DNA of 64,000 nucleotides from positions 87,162,748 through 87,226,747 of the forward strand of contig CM056742.1 in NCBI GenBank assembly GCA_029851415.1, read 5' to 3'. A program made the translations under genes and the position numbers. Positions 23,369-34,331 of this stretch are shown here, piece after piece; positions within the stretch are counted from its first letter, which is position 1; each line of letters starts with the position of its first letter. This DNA is from Eretmocerus hayati. Lineage: Eukaryota; Arthropoda; Insecta; Hymenoptera; Aphelinidae. Below the pieces are notes generated by a model. That model saw only the letters and a list, made by a program, of their open reading frames with translations, had not been told where the DNA came from and did no database searches.

Positions 23369-23675
23369 TATTTCCGAGATGATTTTATTCTTCTCACTAA
23401 AACTTTGAGAATGACTCTCCTTTATGCTCGAGTAGCTGCGAATGGTAGCGAAGCACTAATATTTGGCGCGCTCCGGATTCCAAGTTTCTGGAGACATGCG
23501 ATGCATCCCTGCGTGGAAATCAGCGCGTCGAAAATGCTGATGTTAGCCGGACGCTCGGTGCAAACCTTAAGTTGCTGACACTATCCTGTGCAATTCGCGC
23601 TTCTGCAAGTCCCATTGCTTCCGCAGTTTGATTCGACAATTGACAGAGAGAACATCGTTCGCGAATATTCTAAAA
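23369..23675. promoter_or_regulatory. Putative bidirectional promoter
   Basis: The 307-bp gap between the start codons of two divergently transcribed paralogous genes must hold both promoters if both are expressed. No clear TATA box was seen on either strand. This is inferred from layout only. Confidence 0.4.
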
Positions 23676-24448
23676 ATGAAGGCCAAACTAATCGAGTGCA
23701 TTTTAGTGATCACTGAAATTTTAAAAAAATGCATGGTCCGATACAGGATGATTCCGCGAGGTGATAGTGATCGATTGAAGCTTTTACCTGAACATGTGCT
23801 CCAGAGAAAACTGAGGCACTTGGTGCAAGATCTCCCGATCTGGGAGCTAGATAAAGCTCTTCGGAAGGGAATCTTCAGCGACATTGATACCCTGTGCGCT
23901 GCTGAGGATGCGGTTGCATCGTGCGGTTGGGGGCAGACGGCGATCGGAAGAAAAATATCACAGGCTCTTGAACGTGAGTACAAAGTTAATTTATTTCATG
24001 AATTTCTGGGAGGCCCAATCTCATGATGCATTACGACTTGTTTAGAAATGAGAGGAGAAGAAGATCTCATGTCTGTTGCTGGGGCTATGGTAGAGCAAGA
24101 AGATACTCGCGTGTGCTCTGACACAGACGAGGCGTCGAAAGCTCCGCATACCACTTTTGTCGAGCATCATGTACAAGGTTGTTCTGAGGATACGTCCACG
24201 ATCTCAACTTGCGATCACGGTGAGTTTAGCAGTAAATTTCATACTATACGAGTTTTCGATTCTCTTCTCATGAGACATATAATGTTTGTTTAGTAATGAG
24301 AGAAGAGGGAGATCTCGCGACAGATCGAGAGACTATGATGATACAAGATGGATCTCACAGATACTCAGGCCCTGTTGATCATACAGGTGAGTCTCTCACG
24401 TACTCACGTTCATGAAGTGTGATTATGTATACATGATTGTTCACCTAG

Positions 24449-24514
<66 letters not shown>

Positions 24515-25039
24515 ATAATATACGCCTTAAGAGCTATTTGTAATAAAATGAATTTCTATCATGTTTCAGGGCAACCGTACAGCGATATATCGGATGATGG
24601 TGATGATGCGATCCAATCCGCAAAGTCTCAAAGTTGTGTGACGGAGACTGCCGTGGCAGGCCCATCGCACTTACAAACTTTAGCAGACGCAGTGCCAAGT
24701 CTGAGGATCATTGACGATGTGATGCTGAGTACTCCGCTTGATCTGGACAAATTGAGAAGGAAGCAAGTCGACAACCCTATAGAGCCCGTTAATGGAGAGG
24801 TTGGCCATGATTCGTCTATACCGACAAATTCTTCGCAGGGTGGTGAAGGTGAGACGGATCATTGCGATAGTGTGATTAATATATCGCGTGAGAGTGGTTG
24901 CCAGTTAATTTTTAGAAATAGCGAGTGTATAAATAACTGCAATCCACAGTTTTTCCATCACGACGGTGAAAATGTAATAACTATTGATGATGATTTGCAA
25001 TCGCAAAATTATGCTGGAAATGTCATCACTATCGAATAA
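23676..25039 (+). CDS. Polinton spliced gene, divergent paralogue 2
   Basis: Four exons, 23676-23973, 24046-24219, 24294-24386 and 24570-25039, join in one frame to 344 codons. All three introns have GTGAG donors and are phase 1. Exon 1 is homologous to exon 1 of the minus-strand gene ending at 22268. Exons 2 and 3 both begin with a related peptide (MRGEEDLM and MREEGDLA), suggesting an exon duplication. The third intron holds a long (CA)n run at about 24451-24512. The C-terminal exon is acidic and low in complexity, ending in repeated NVITI-type peptides. Function is unknown; the acidic tail might bind protein or DNA partners, but this is a guess. Confidence 0.7.
24451..24512. repeat. (CA)n microsatellite in an intron
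   Basis: A pure CA dinucleotide run of about 60 bp lies inside the third intron of the plus-strand paralogue. Confidence 0.95.
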
Positions 25040-25441
25040 ACATTGCAGATTTGTATCGTTAATTTTGTCATCATTCAGTATTCCCTCTCATAACAAAGAT
25101 AAAATATTCCCGACATGTTTCACGTATTTCAATCGCAAAATATTATCAAACTTGACAATCGAAATGTAAATTTTCAGAGACTGAATGCCTTATTCTCATT
25201 TCTTCAAACAATGCTGTGACAATTGTCACTTATAGTCTATCAAAAATATACAACTGCTTGCATTCGTTCATTCTTCACAACTGTGGTCTCTAATTTCAAT
25301 GCGAATACTACAAAAATGGAACTTCGTTGAAATTTGAAACAAAGATAGAGATACCAAATCATTGGTAAAGCACTAAATTTGAAATTTGACACAATTTCGA
25401 TAGAAAATGGAGTTTCAATTCGAAATTTGACACAATTTCAG

Positions 25442-26998
25442 CAGGAAATGAAGTTTGCCAAATTGGCCATGGAAGAGGTGATCTGTCATCAGATGGCGCA
25501 GTCGAAGCTGATAGAGCACACGATGATGAACAGGAAGAAGACGAACCTTTTCCCGAAATTTTACCACCAGGCCAACGATTCGCCATCGAGGGTGAAACAA
25601 GAAGATTTTATAGGCGTTTCCGCATGAGAGGTAGGAGAGTAACTCTCCAATTATTGCGTCCCGAAGAGGGAAATGTAAGTTCAATAGAATGGTTAGAGAA
25701 CGCGATCCGCGACATTCACGCGTATTTGACAACAGAATGTTTATCCGATGATTATATTGGCATATCTTTTTTAGCACGAGAATTGACTCGGGGTAGTTTG
25801 TGGCTATCGTTTCGTGAAGTTAGAGATTTTTATTTTGACGATCTCTGGGGCTTAATTTATAGAGCCATTCAAAGCAATACCGTTTTCTCTCTAGATACGC
25901 CAATTACTTTACATTCAGCAATCGTGAGAGTACCACGAGGGGGACGCAGGATACGATTAACGCACGAAAATGTTTTTAAGCGATCCATCTTGCGCGTCAA
26001 GAAGGATGATATGAAGTGCTTACCTCGAGCCATTGTAGTTGCTCTAGCACATAGTAAACGAGGTAAAGAACGGGGTAAGAAAAATCTTTTGCACATCGAA
26101 TGGAATAAAATTCGTCGGTATAACAGTAAATATCAAACAAAAGCAGCTGAAAAGCTCATCCGGGACGCCGGCGTCGTTATCCCGCGGAGAGGGTGTGGCT
26201 TAGAGCAGATCGTACAATTTCAAAATTTTCTTGCAAACGATGGCACAGCTCTCGTCGTTTATAATTTCAAGGGGATAGGTCGCGGCGAGAGACCTATATT
26301 CGACGGCTCCGATATGGTCGCGGGTTTGAACGATCGCATCAGTCACACCATCAGGATAGTATATATGCCTCGAATGAAGCACTATAAGCCGATTTTAAAT
26401 ATGTTGCAAGCTTCCGGGAGTCAAGGTTTCTGCATCCCGTGTAATAAATCGTATCGATATGAGCATGATCATAGATGCTCTAATAAATGTCCTTCCTGTT
26501 ATGGAACTCCGCAATGCGACAAGTCAGTTGTAATTAAATGCGATAAGTGCCGAAGGAATTTTCATGGTCAAGAATGTTATGATAGGCACGCGAGAGTCGG
26601 CTCATACATGACCATAGACAAAAAACAGCTCAGTATCTGCGATGGTGTATATTTTTGCGAAAAATGTTCAAAAATCGTTAAACTCACATCGAAAGACAAG
26701 ATACACGAATGCGGCCATGCCTTTTGTAAAATTTGTAATTGTAAGAGGCCTTTCAACCACTTATGTTTCATGTCGCCGTTGAAAATCAAAGATCATGTCG
26801 ATCAAACGAATCCGTCCAATGGAAAAACGATGTATATATTTTATGATTATGAGTGCAGACAAGATGATGAGATGAAAGGTGATAAGAGTGTGAAGAAGCA
26901 TGTACCGGTTTTGGGTATAGCGCAACAAGTATGCACAGATTGTTTGGATAAATGGGAGCCAAATAAAATATGCACTACCTGTGGAGTGCATGAATATA
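25442..26998 (+). CDS. polB: Polinton protein-primed DNA polymerase B, N-terminal part (split)
   Basis: N-terminal and exonuclease-start portion of the family B polymerase that would replicate the Polinton using a protein primer. The frame is open from 25442, right after a good acceptor (CACAATTTCAG), to the Tc1 insertion at 26999. The first in-frame ATG is at 25624. Cys/His clusters at about residues 260-385 from that ATG (CNKSYRYEHDHRCSNKC, CEKC, CGHAFCKICNC) form a probable zinc-binding region seen in insect Polinton polymerases. FYDYEC near residue 404 is the ExoI Asp-x-Glu motif. The upstream acidic stretch (EQEEDEPFPEILPPG) suggests the true start lies in an unseen 5' exon. The coding sequence is cut by the Tc1-like transposon and resumes at 29597. 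Confidence 0.9.
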
Positions 26999-27412
26999 CA
27001 CTACCGGTCAATAGTTTAAGCTCACCCAAATTTTTTTTTTCCAATCTTGTTCAGTAAAATTCTCGGCTCTACTCCATCGTAGAGGACTTTGGCTTAGCTC
27101 ATTTTAAAGCTTGTTTCAAGGCCTTTGAAAGCTCCATTCAATGTTTTCTTGTCCAATGCTTTCCCTGTGAGCTATATGAGTTAGAAGGACACACGTTTTA
27201 GAGAAGATTTTCGTGTTTTTTCGTACTCTTGCCAATTTTGGTCAAGTGATCGGATCGATATGAAACCAATGCCATTTGAAAGGTTATTTCAATTACTTCA
27301 AAAAGCCCTCTTGAAAAGTTCAAATTGATCCACGGGGTCCGATTTACGAGCAGTTTTTCGAAAGAAAGTGATTCTCAGGGGAATTTTCCGAGCTCAGCGC
27401 AGCCCATACAAC
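26999..27412. repeat. Tc1 element left TIR
   Basis: Nearly identical reverse complement of 29187-29596, with about 10-15 differences by eye. Confidence 0.9.
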
Positions 27413-27854
27413 CAATTCTAAGCGAAATGGGAATATTGATGAAATATTTACCTCGGCACTTAATCAGTAGTATACCAGGATACGGGCAGGTACTCACGAC
27501 AAAAATTTCAAAGACGTTGAGAGATCAGTGAATTTAATTCGCCAACTACCTAATTATCATATACACACTCATAACAGAAATCCGATTGATTCTCCAAAAA
27601 ATCGCTGTATGAGATTTCAATAATTCAAAGTTTGAGATCAAGTTTCAACTCCCAATAAACATCACGCAAAAAAAGTGATTTATCACTCAAATACTAATAG
27701 ATTCACTAACAATTATGAATATTTTTCCACAATAACATAGTGACCGATCATGCTGCTATGACCTTGGGAAAAATTAACAACACAATAAATCAAACTTAGG
27801 GAAAGGAAGTCACTTCGGCTCAAGCAATGTCTGAAATGTAGATGAAAACCGATT

Positions 27855-28901
27855 TCATTTCAATTTCTTCTCATCAAAGTAACCACCTTTGGCTTTGATT
27901 ACAGCTTGACACACACGTCGCATTCTGTCAATCAGTTTTTGGAGGACTCCATCCCCGATTTTCTTCCATTCATTCTGCAACTCGTTCCACAGCTCAGTTT
28001 TGTTTCGTAAGGGCTTTTCTTTCACTTGTCTATCCAACTGATCCCACAACAATTCAATAGGATTACAGTCTGGACTTTGCGAGGGCCAATCCATAATTTG
28101 AAGGCATTTCTGCTTTTCTTTTGATTTGAGATAATCCATACAGTATTTGGATGAATGTTTCGGGTCATTATCCTGTTGCATGACAAAATTTTTTCCAGCG
28201 ATTCGATGGCCAGAGGGAATAGCATGACCTTGTAAGATCTTGTGGTACACTTTTTTATCCATAACTCCATCTATTTTCACTAGATCACCAACGGAGGTTC
28301 CAGCAAAGCAACCCCAAACCATCACAGATCCTCCTCCGTGTTTGACTGTAGGAGTGACGCATTGAGCATTCATCTTCTCTCCTGTAAGTCGACGCACGTA
28401 CTTGCGACGTTTTGAAGAGAATATTTCGAACTTCGACTCATCAGTGAAAAGAACTCTTTTCCAATCTCGTGGCGTCCAGTGTCTGTGCTTTTTGGCCCAT
28501 CGCAATCTCTTTTTTTTATTAATAGGCCTGAGGAGAGGTTTTTTCACTGCAACTCGACCGTGCAATCCAGCACTTCTGAGACGACGTTGTATAGTCGAAA
28601 CTGACACTGGTTGGTCACTGGTTTGATTATACTCACTGCGAATTTGAGGAGCAGTTTTGAAACGATCACGTTTGCTTTTGAGGACGATCTGTTTGTCTTC
28701 CTGTGGAGTAGTTTTACGAGGACGACCACTACGCTTGAGACTCTTTAGACCTCGTCCTTGTTTATATTTATCGACTGTATATTTTACCCCACTATATGAT
28801 ATTTTCAATTTTTCCGAAATTTTTCTGTAAGAAAAACCACTTTCTTGCAAAGCGATAATGGCCCTCCGTGTTGGCTCGGTGAGTTCCGCTTTCCGACCCA
28901 T
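27855..28901 (-). CDS. Tc1-family transposase, D/D38/E spacing
   Basis: A 348-aa transposase for cut-and-paste movement of the surrounding element. The N-terminal paired-type helix-turn-helix domain spans about residues 5-115, with the GRPRKTT linker at 59-65. The catalytic domain has TDESKFEIF (D154), QQDNDPKHSSK (D244) and NPIELLWDQL (E283). The usual WPSQSPDCNPIE block is intact. Between the second Asp and the Glu are 38 residues, not the 34 of classical Tc1; the extra residues lie in the KSKEKQKCLQ segment. The start ATG (MGRKAELTEP) is typical and no stops interrupt it, so it may be active. Confidence 0.95.
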   Translation of the reverse strand: MGRKAELTEPTRRAIIALQESGFSYRKISEKLKISYSGVKYTVDKYKQGRGLKSLKRSGRPRKTTPQEDKQIVLKSKRDRFKTAPQIRSEYNQTSDQPVSVSTIQRRLRSAGLHGRVAVKKPLLRPINKKKRLRWAKKHRHWTPRDWKRVLFTDESKFEIFSSKRRKYVRRLTGEKMNAQCVTPTVKHGGGSVMVWGCFAGTSVGDLVKIDGVMDKKVYHKILQGHAIPSGHRIAGKNFVMQQDNDPKHSSKYCMDYLKSKEKQKCLQIMDWPSQSPDCNPIELLWDQLDRQVKEKPLRNKTELWNELQNEWKKIGDGVLQKLIDRMRRVCQAVIKAKGGYFDEKKLK

Positions 28902-29186
28902 TTTGGTGAAGCCAAGACGACAACAAAAGGCATACTAAATCTACTATTTCCAAATCCAAAATCAGCACAAGATTCGCAATACATGTACATGACGGTATAG
29001 TGTTGATATGGGTGTGATAAAGTCGAGCCTACGCCCGTGTTTCTGGATTTGTTTTGTTTTGATTTGATACGTAGCTCGGGCAGGTGAATTGATGTTGTAT
29101 AGCGAGTAAACTTCCTAACACACTTGTGTATGTGTGTATATGTAAGCTTACACTGATAGTTACGCACAGCTCATTATGATCGCTGG

Positions 29187-29596
29187 AACGGACTGCGCTG
29201 AGCTAGCCAAATTCCCTCGAGAATCACTTTCTTTCGAAAAACTGCTCGTAAATCGGACCCCGTGGATCAATTTGAACTTTTCAAGAAGGCTTTTTGAAGT
29301 ACTTGAAATAACCTTTCAAATGGCATTAGTTTCATATCGATCCGATCACTTGACCAAAATTGGCAAGAGTACGAAAAAACACGAAAATTTTCTCTAAAAC
29401 GTGTGTCCTTCTAACTCATATAGCTCACAGGGAAAGCATTGGACAAGAAAACATTGAATGGAGCTTTCAAAGGCCTTGAAATAAGCTTCAAAATGAGCTA
29501 AGCCAAAGTCCTCTACGATGGAGTAGAGCCGAGAAATTCACTGAACAAGATTGAAAAAAAAAAATTTGGGTGAGCTTAAACTATTGACCGGTAGTG
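29187..29596. repeat. Tc1 element right TIR
   Basis: Reverse complement of the left TIR. It ends in CCGGTAGTG directly before the second TA. Confidence 0.9.
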
Positions 29597-32084
29597 TATA
29601 TTTAAAATTGATCCCGTAAAACAGTTGCTTGACTTGGTGATTCGAGAGTCGACTAGTTTCAAAAGTATTATTTGCATTGCTCATTTCAGTAAAGGATACG
29701 ATTGCCAATTTTTGTTGAATTATCTCGTTGAACACGGCCATCAACCAGAGTTGATCATGAAAGGTACTCAAATCATGTCGATGAAAGTTGGACCAACACT
29801 TTTCTTAGACAGCATAAATTTTTTCCAGTTACCACTCAAAGCTCTTCCGAAAGCTTGGGGCTTCACAGATATTTTCAAAGGTATCTTTCCTCATAAATTC
29901 AATACGAAAGAAAATCAAAATTATAGGGGTCAAATGCCTGAATTACATTTTTATTCACCCGACACCATGTCAGAAACCGATCGAAAAGAGTTTCTGAAAT
30001 GGTATGAAGATACGGTGCTAAGCGAATACATTTTCGATTTTCAAAAAGAAATCGTCGAATATTGTCGGACTGATGTTGACATTCTTCGAAGATCTTGCTT
30101 AGAATTTAGAAAGTTACTCATCGAAGTTGGAAAAGTCAATCCTTTTGAAAGCATCACGATTGCAGGTGCTTGCATGAAAGTTTTTCGCCAGAATTTTTTG
30201 AAGAAAGATATGATTGGAATCATCCCAGCCGGGGGGTACCGCAGAGGAAATAACCACTCGCGCGTAGCCATCGAATGGCTATTTTGGGAAAAACATTCAA
30301 GAGGTATTGATATTGTACAGGCTGAAAATTCGAGAGAGTACAGGATTAAAGAGGGCTATGTGGTCGATGGTTACTATGAGAATCCAGAAACAGTCGAAAA
30401 ATACGTTTTTCAATTTCACGGCTGCTATTGGCACGGTTGTCCCAAGTGCAATACAGTCAATAGAGATCAAATAATCACTTCGAATGAAACGATGGATGAT
30501 AGGCTCGCGCGGACAAAGTACATATCTGAGAAAATCGCTTCGTTTGGATATATTTTGATCGAAAAGTGGGAATGTGACTTTGACCGCGAGAAAAAAAATA
30601 ACAGTGATCTCTCGGAATTTTTGTCAGCACACGCGGAAGATCTCAAGCGCCCACGGCTGGATCCTCGCGTTGCATTTTGCGGTGGTCGCACGGGTAACTC
30701 TGTAAAAGTAATAGAACTCAACCCATCCGGAACGATTGAATCGAGATATTACGATTTTTGCTCAATGTATCCCAAAATTTGCAAATCCGGCGAATTTCCT
30801 ATCGGTCATCCAACTATATACGTTGGTAAAGAAGAATGCAAAGAGTTCTTGGGCGAAAACTTGGATATTTCTAAAGTTAAAGGGCTCATCTTTTGCACCG
30901 TTCTACCGCCCTCTGATTTATACCATGCAGTCCTGCCGCTCCGGATGCATGATAAATTACTTTTCCCACTCTGCAGAGTATGCAGCGAGAAAATGATCAA
31001 CGATTTTTGTCCCCACGAATCTAAAGACAGAGAAATCGAGAGCGTTTGGGTATCAATCGAACTCCATCTTGCCATCAAGAAAGGCTATAAGGTAACGGCT
31101 GTGCACGAAATTTGGCAGTATGAAACGACTCAATTCTCACCGGAGACAAAATCGGGTGGAATTTTCGCCGGGTACATTGAAGCATTTCTAAAATTCAAAC
31201 AAGAATCGAGTGGGTTTCCTGTTGATTGCACCGACGAGGCATCAAAGGCAAAGTATATTGCCGACTACGAACGCGTTGAGAATGTGAAGCTCGATCCCGC
31301 AAAGATAAAAAAGAATGCCGGTATGAGATCGATCGCGAAGGCAATGCTGACGAATCTATGGGGAAAATTTGGGCAGAGAGATAACTTCACAAAGACCGAA
31401 GTTGTGAACACGCAAGAGCGTTTTATGGAGCTCTTTACTAGTCCCGAACTAGAGATAACGGGAATTCTCCCGGTTAACGATGAAGCAGTGTATATATCAT
31501 ATGTGCACAAAATTGAAGCACTCGAACCGTCAAGCATGACGAATGTTGTAATCGCGGCGTTCGTAACGGCTCAAGCACGGGTCAAACTTTACGACCACTT
31601 GGACAAACTCGGCCGTCGCGCCCTCTACTGGGACACTGATTCAATAATATGGCTGGATGAGGGTAAACCAGGCGATTATACGCCCGAGTGCGGCCCATAC
31701 TTGGGCGATTTAACTGACGAACTCGAGGTATACGGCAAAGGTAGTTATATTAGAAGTTTCGCATCGGGAGGTCCAAAATTTTACGCGTACATCGTTCGTA
31801 AGCCTGATGGTCAGGAAATCGAAGTATGTAAAGTGAAGGGTATAACCCTCAACTATCAAACGAAAAATTTGATAAATTATGAATGGCTGAGAAATTATGT
31901 AAAAAACGGAGATGAGACACCTTTAGCTATAGAATATGATGCTATACGGCGTACTGAATTCCACGAAGTTGTAACTCGAAAAGAAACAAAAAATTGTAAG
32001 CCTGTATATACGAAAAGATGGTTTGTAAATGATGAATTGTCGTATCCATACGGATATAAGGAGAATACTCATCAAAATAAATGA
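29597..32084 (+). CDS. polB: Polinton DNA polymerase B, exonuclease and polymerase domains (split)
   Basis: C-terminal part of the polymerase after the Tc1 insertion, open for 828 codons from the TA duplication. Numbered from the TTG at 29625: ExoII-like AHFSKGYDCQF (19-29), ExoIII YCRTD (146-150), the HGCYWHGCPKC block (265-275) typical of protein-primed Polinton polymerases, motif A YYDFCSMYP (375-383, D377), motif B around KNAGMRSIAKAMLTNLWGKF (563-582), motif C YWDTDS (668-673) and the KxY motif KFY (718-720). All catalytic residues are present. It has no start codon of its own at this end, and its frame matches that of the N-terminal part across the insertion. Confidence 0.95.
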
Positions 32085-32159
32085 ATGATTTTTGATCAAA
32101 TTTCTTACTTCTTACTCGCAAAGCCCCCTTCATGACTAAATCCACAGGTATTGGCGACT

Positions 32160-32300
32160 ACGATCGATCGTCGTCAATAAGCTTGTAGCGACGATCGATA
32201 CCGCGCACCGATCGTCAAATGAGCTTATAAGACGATCGGTGACCGAGGCGATCGCCGATATTAGCTCATACACGGCGATCGAATCATTCGCTCATGGGAA
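32160..32300. promoter_or_regulatory. Iterated CGATCG dyad region upstream of the structural genes
   Basis: Three degenerate ~55-bp repeats each pair an AGCTTRTA-like half with a GACGATCG dyad, and nearby CGATCG palindromes add further copies. A GC-rich CCGCC run follows at about 32308-32345. It is the only sizeable gap in the plus-strand gene block, so it may be a promoter, enhancer or replication site. Role inferred from position. Confidence 0.45.
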
Positions 32301-32364
32301 TGCCGCGCGTCGCCGCCGCCGCCCGCCCGCCCGCCGTGGCCGCGGTTTGTTGAAAATTTGAGAC

Positions 32365-32371
32365 TATATAA
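32365..32371 (+). promoter_or_regulatory. TATA box before the ATPase gene
   Basis: TATATAA lies 36 bp before the ATPase start codon and directly after the CGATCG and GC-rich region. The spacing suits a core promoter with a very short leader. Confidence 0.5.
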
Positions 32372-32406
32372 TCTGCTCTCAACGAAAATGATCATCATTA
32401 TTCGAC

Positions 32407-33036
32407 ATGGAGACAAAGTGGTCACATCCATTTACGGTTCTTTGCTCGGGCCCGACTTCTTGTGGGAAGTCTACCTGGGTCAGGACGTTCCTTCGATTTC
32501 GAGATCAGATGTGTGATACAAAATTCGAGAGAATCATTTTCTACTACTCTGAATGGCAACCAGCATACACTACTTTTGACTCTCTGGTAGAATTTCGCGA
32601 GGGTATCCCACAGAATTCTGATTTTGTGAACGACGCACGACCAAAATTGATCATAATTGACGATTTCATGCGAGAAGCATCGAATCCAGTTATAGTTGAT
32701 TTATTTTCCAAAAATTCACACCACCATAGTCTAAGCGTCATTTTCATTTCTCAAAATCTTTTTCATAAATCTCAGAGAGATATCTCGTTGAACGTTTCGT
32801 ATATGGTGGTATTCAAGAATCCTAGAGATCGTGCTCAGATACAACATTTGGCGAGACAAGTCTACCCCGAAAATCCGCGCTTCATCAGAGAAATTTTCAA
32901 AGACGCCACCGCTAAACCGCATTCCTATCTTTTATTCGATATGACCCAGTCGGCCCCAGATGAGCTTCGATTCCGCACCAATATTTTTCCAAACGAAGGC
33001 TACGAATGCGTGTATGTACCAAAAAGAAAGGTATAA
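32407..33036 (+). CDS. Polinton genome-packaging ATPase (FtsK/HerA, A32-like)
   Basis: A 209-aa ATPase expected to pump the element's DNA into capsids. Walker A is GPTSCGKS (15-22), Walker B is KLIIIDDF (80-87) and the sensor motif is VIFISQN (111-117), in the order and spacing of the FtsK/HerA packaging family. Length is normal for Polintons. It is the first gene of the compact plus-strand block, preceded by a TATA box. All key residues are intact. Confidence 0.93.
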   Translation: METKWSHPFTVLCSGPTSCGKSTWVRTFLRFRDQMCDTKFERIIFYYSEWQPAYTTFDSLVEFREGIPQNSDFVNDARPKLIIIDDFMREASNPVIVDLFSKNSHHHSLSVIFISQNLFHKSQRDISLNVSYMVVFKNPRDRAQIQHLARQVYPENPRFIREIFKDATAKPHSYLLFDMTQSAPDELRFRTNIFPNEGYECVYVPKRKV

Positions 33037-33078
33037 AAGCGTGAAAAGTGACTTATTCCAATCATTCGATCGAATGTG

Positions 33079-33417
33079 ATGGCTCCATCCACATCGGCGC
33101 CATTCGGTGCAAAGTACGCTTCAATTTTACGAGCTCTCTGCCACTTGAGCAAAGATCAGAGAATTGCTGTCTTACGAAAATCCGCGAGCGGCCTCATCAA
33201 GTGCATATGCGAGTACGCTCTGAATATTCTAAACGGCAATATTCCTCTGACTGATTACGAGAAAAAGAAGTTGAGAAAATACGCTGAAATTCTCCGTAAA
33301 CTCGTTATTCCGAGCGGCACTTGGAACAGCAAGAGAGTTGTCATCATTCGAAAAATATCTGAATTTCTGCCATCATTATTATTGCCTGTGCTGAAATTTT
33401 TTATTGAAAAAAAGTGA
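33079..33417 (+). CDS. Small conserved Polinton protein
   Basis: A 112-aa basic, helical-looking protein starting at the ATG at 33079. It contains a YASILRALCHLSKDQRIAVL segment followed by LIKCICEYALNIL, a pattern recurring in small Polinton and adintovirus proteins next to the ATPase and capsid genes. Function unknown; a virion or DNA-condensing role is possible. It lies 42 bp after the ATPase. Confidence 0.65.
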   Translation: MAPSTSAPFGAKYASILRALCHLSKDQRIAVLRKSASGLIKCICEYALNILNGNIPLTDYEKKKLRKYAEILRKLVIPSGTWNSKRVVIIRKISEFLPSLLLPVLKFFIEKK

Positions 33418-33427
33418 ATTTTCGAAT

Positions 33428-34321
33428 ATGGAGTACGCTCGAAAGATGGTTCTGGTGCCCGAGGATATGGTAAAGAGTGATAATATTCATCCGATAAAAA
33501 GTTCCCAAGCCCAGCAAGAGAGCGCACCAGACTTACCCAAATCCGTGCAGACGCCTGGAAACGTGTCCTCTAGGCTAGACAACGATATGTACGATATTCT
33601 ACACTCCGATGCCAAAGACAAGCGTGAAAAATGGAAGCTTTTTTCTCAGGCTCTCCAGAGATTTCTCTTTTTTCATGATGGCAATCACGAATCTGACGAC
33701 TTCAAAACTGAACGCAAAGAGAGTCCTGATGATGATTCTCTCGATAATGGAGGGGATAGTACGAGCTTGGTCAAATACTCTGATGAAAACATCATCAACA
33801 GCGTTCCGAATACATATAGATGGAAATGCAGTCAGCTCCTCAGTCGCTTACACCAATGCGGCCAGGAGCACATCTCGTGGGATGACTCGGGCACCGTGAG
33901 CATAGACGGAACCGCGATCCCTGATTCAAACATTGTGGATCTCGTGAATTTGGCAGCCAGATGGAGAAAATCACATACTGTCGTTGGGGAGCAAGAATTT
34001 GCCAAGTTTTTGCAGAATTCTACCATACCGAGAGAATTTATCGGTAATGCGAATTTGTTGAAAGAAGTAAATGATACACCTCTGACGAATCTTAAAAGGA
34101 AATACGGCAGAATTTCTCGACACTTTAGTGACTCGGTAGTGACTCCGAGTAATTTGGCAGGGCCGAATGGTTTGACTGACACGACGCATAGTGAAGACAA
34201 AAACGGCGGTGGCTGCGACAACGAGGACTGCAGCGAGGTTTTCAAAGAGACAGCTGATGCTACTCTCGAATATAGTACACCTAATCCTGAGAAAAAAAAA
34301 AGTCTGCTTGGACTACTTTGA
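33428..34321 (+). CDS. Conserved Polinton protein of unknown function
   Basis: A 297-aa protein starting at the ATG at 33428, 10 bp after the previous stop. The first 120 residues are polar and acidic, probably disordered. About 120-215 forms a conserved-looking domain with SWDDSGTVSIDGTAIPDSNI, then a VDLVNLAARWRK helix and an IPREFIGN ending. The tail is acidic and then lysine-rich. Similar domains occur beside integrase and capsid genes in other Polintons. Biochemical role not known. Confidence 0.65.
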   Translation: MEYARKMVLVPEDMVKSDNIHPIKSSQAQQESAPDLPKSVQTPGNVSSRLDNDMYDILHSDAKDKREKWKLFSQALQRFLFFHDGNHESDDFKTERKESPDDDSLDNGGDSTSLVKYSDENIINSVPNTYRWKCSQLLSRLHQCGQEHISWDDSGTVSIDGTAIPDSNIVDLVNLAARWRKSHTVVGEQEFAKFLQNSTIPREFIGNANLLKEVNDTPLTNLKRKYGRISRHFSDSVVTPSNLAGPNGLTDTTHSEDKNGGGCDNEDCSEVFKETADATLEYSTPNPEKKKSLLGLL

Positions 34322-34331
34322 CTCTCAATAA

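Larger units (their letters stand above)
26999..29596 (-). mobile_element. Tc1/mariner element with ~410-bp TIRs inserted in polB
   Basis: A 2,598-bp element. The ends are CACTACCGGTCAATAGTTTA and its exact complement; inverted repeats extend about 410 bp (26999 to ~27412 and ~29187 to 29596). The TA target duplication is at 26997-26998 and 29597-29598. It encodes one intact transposase. High TIR identity and an open transposase point to recent insertion. Confidence 0.95.
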
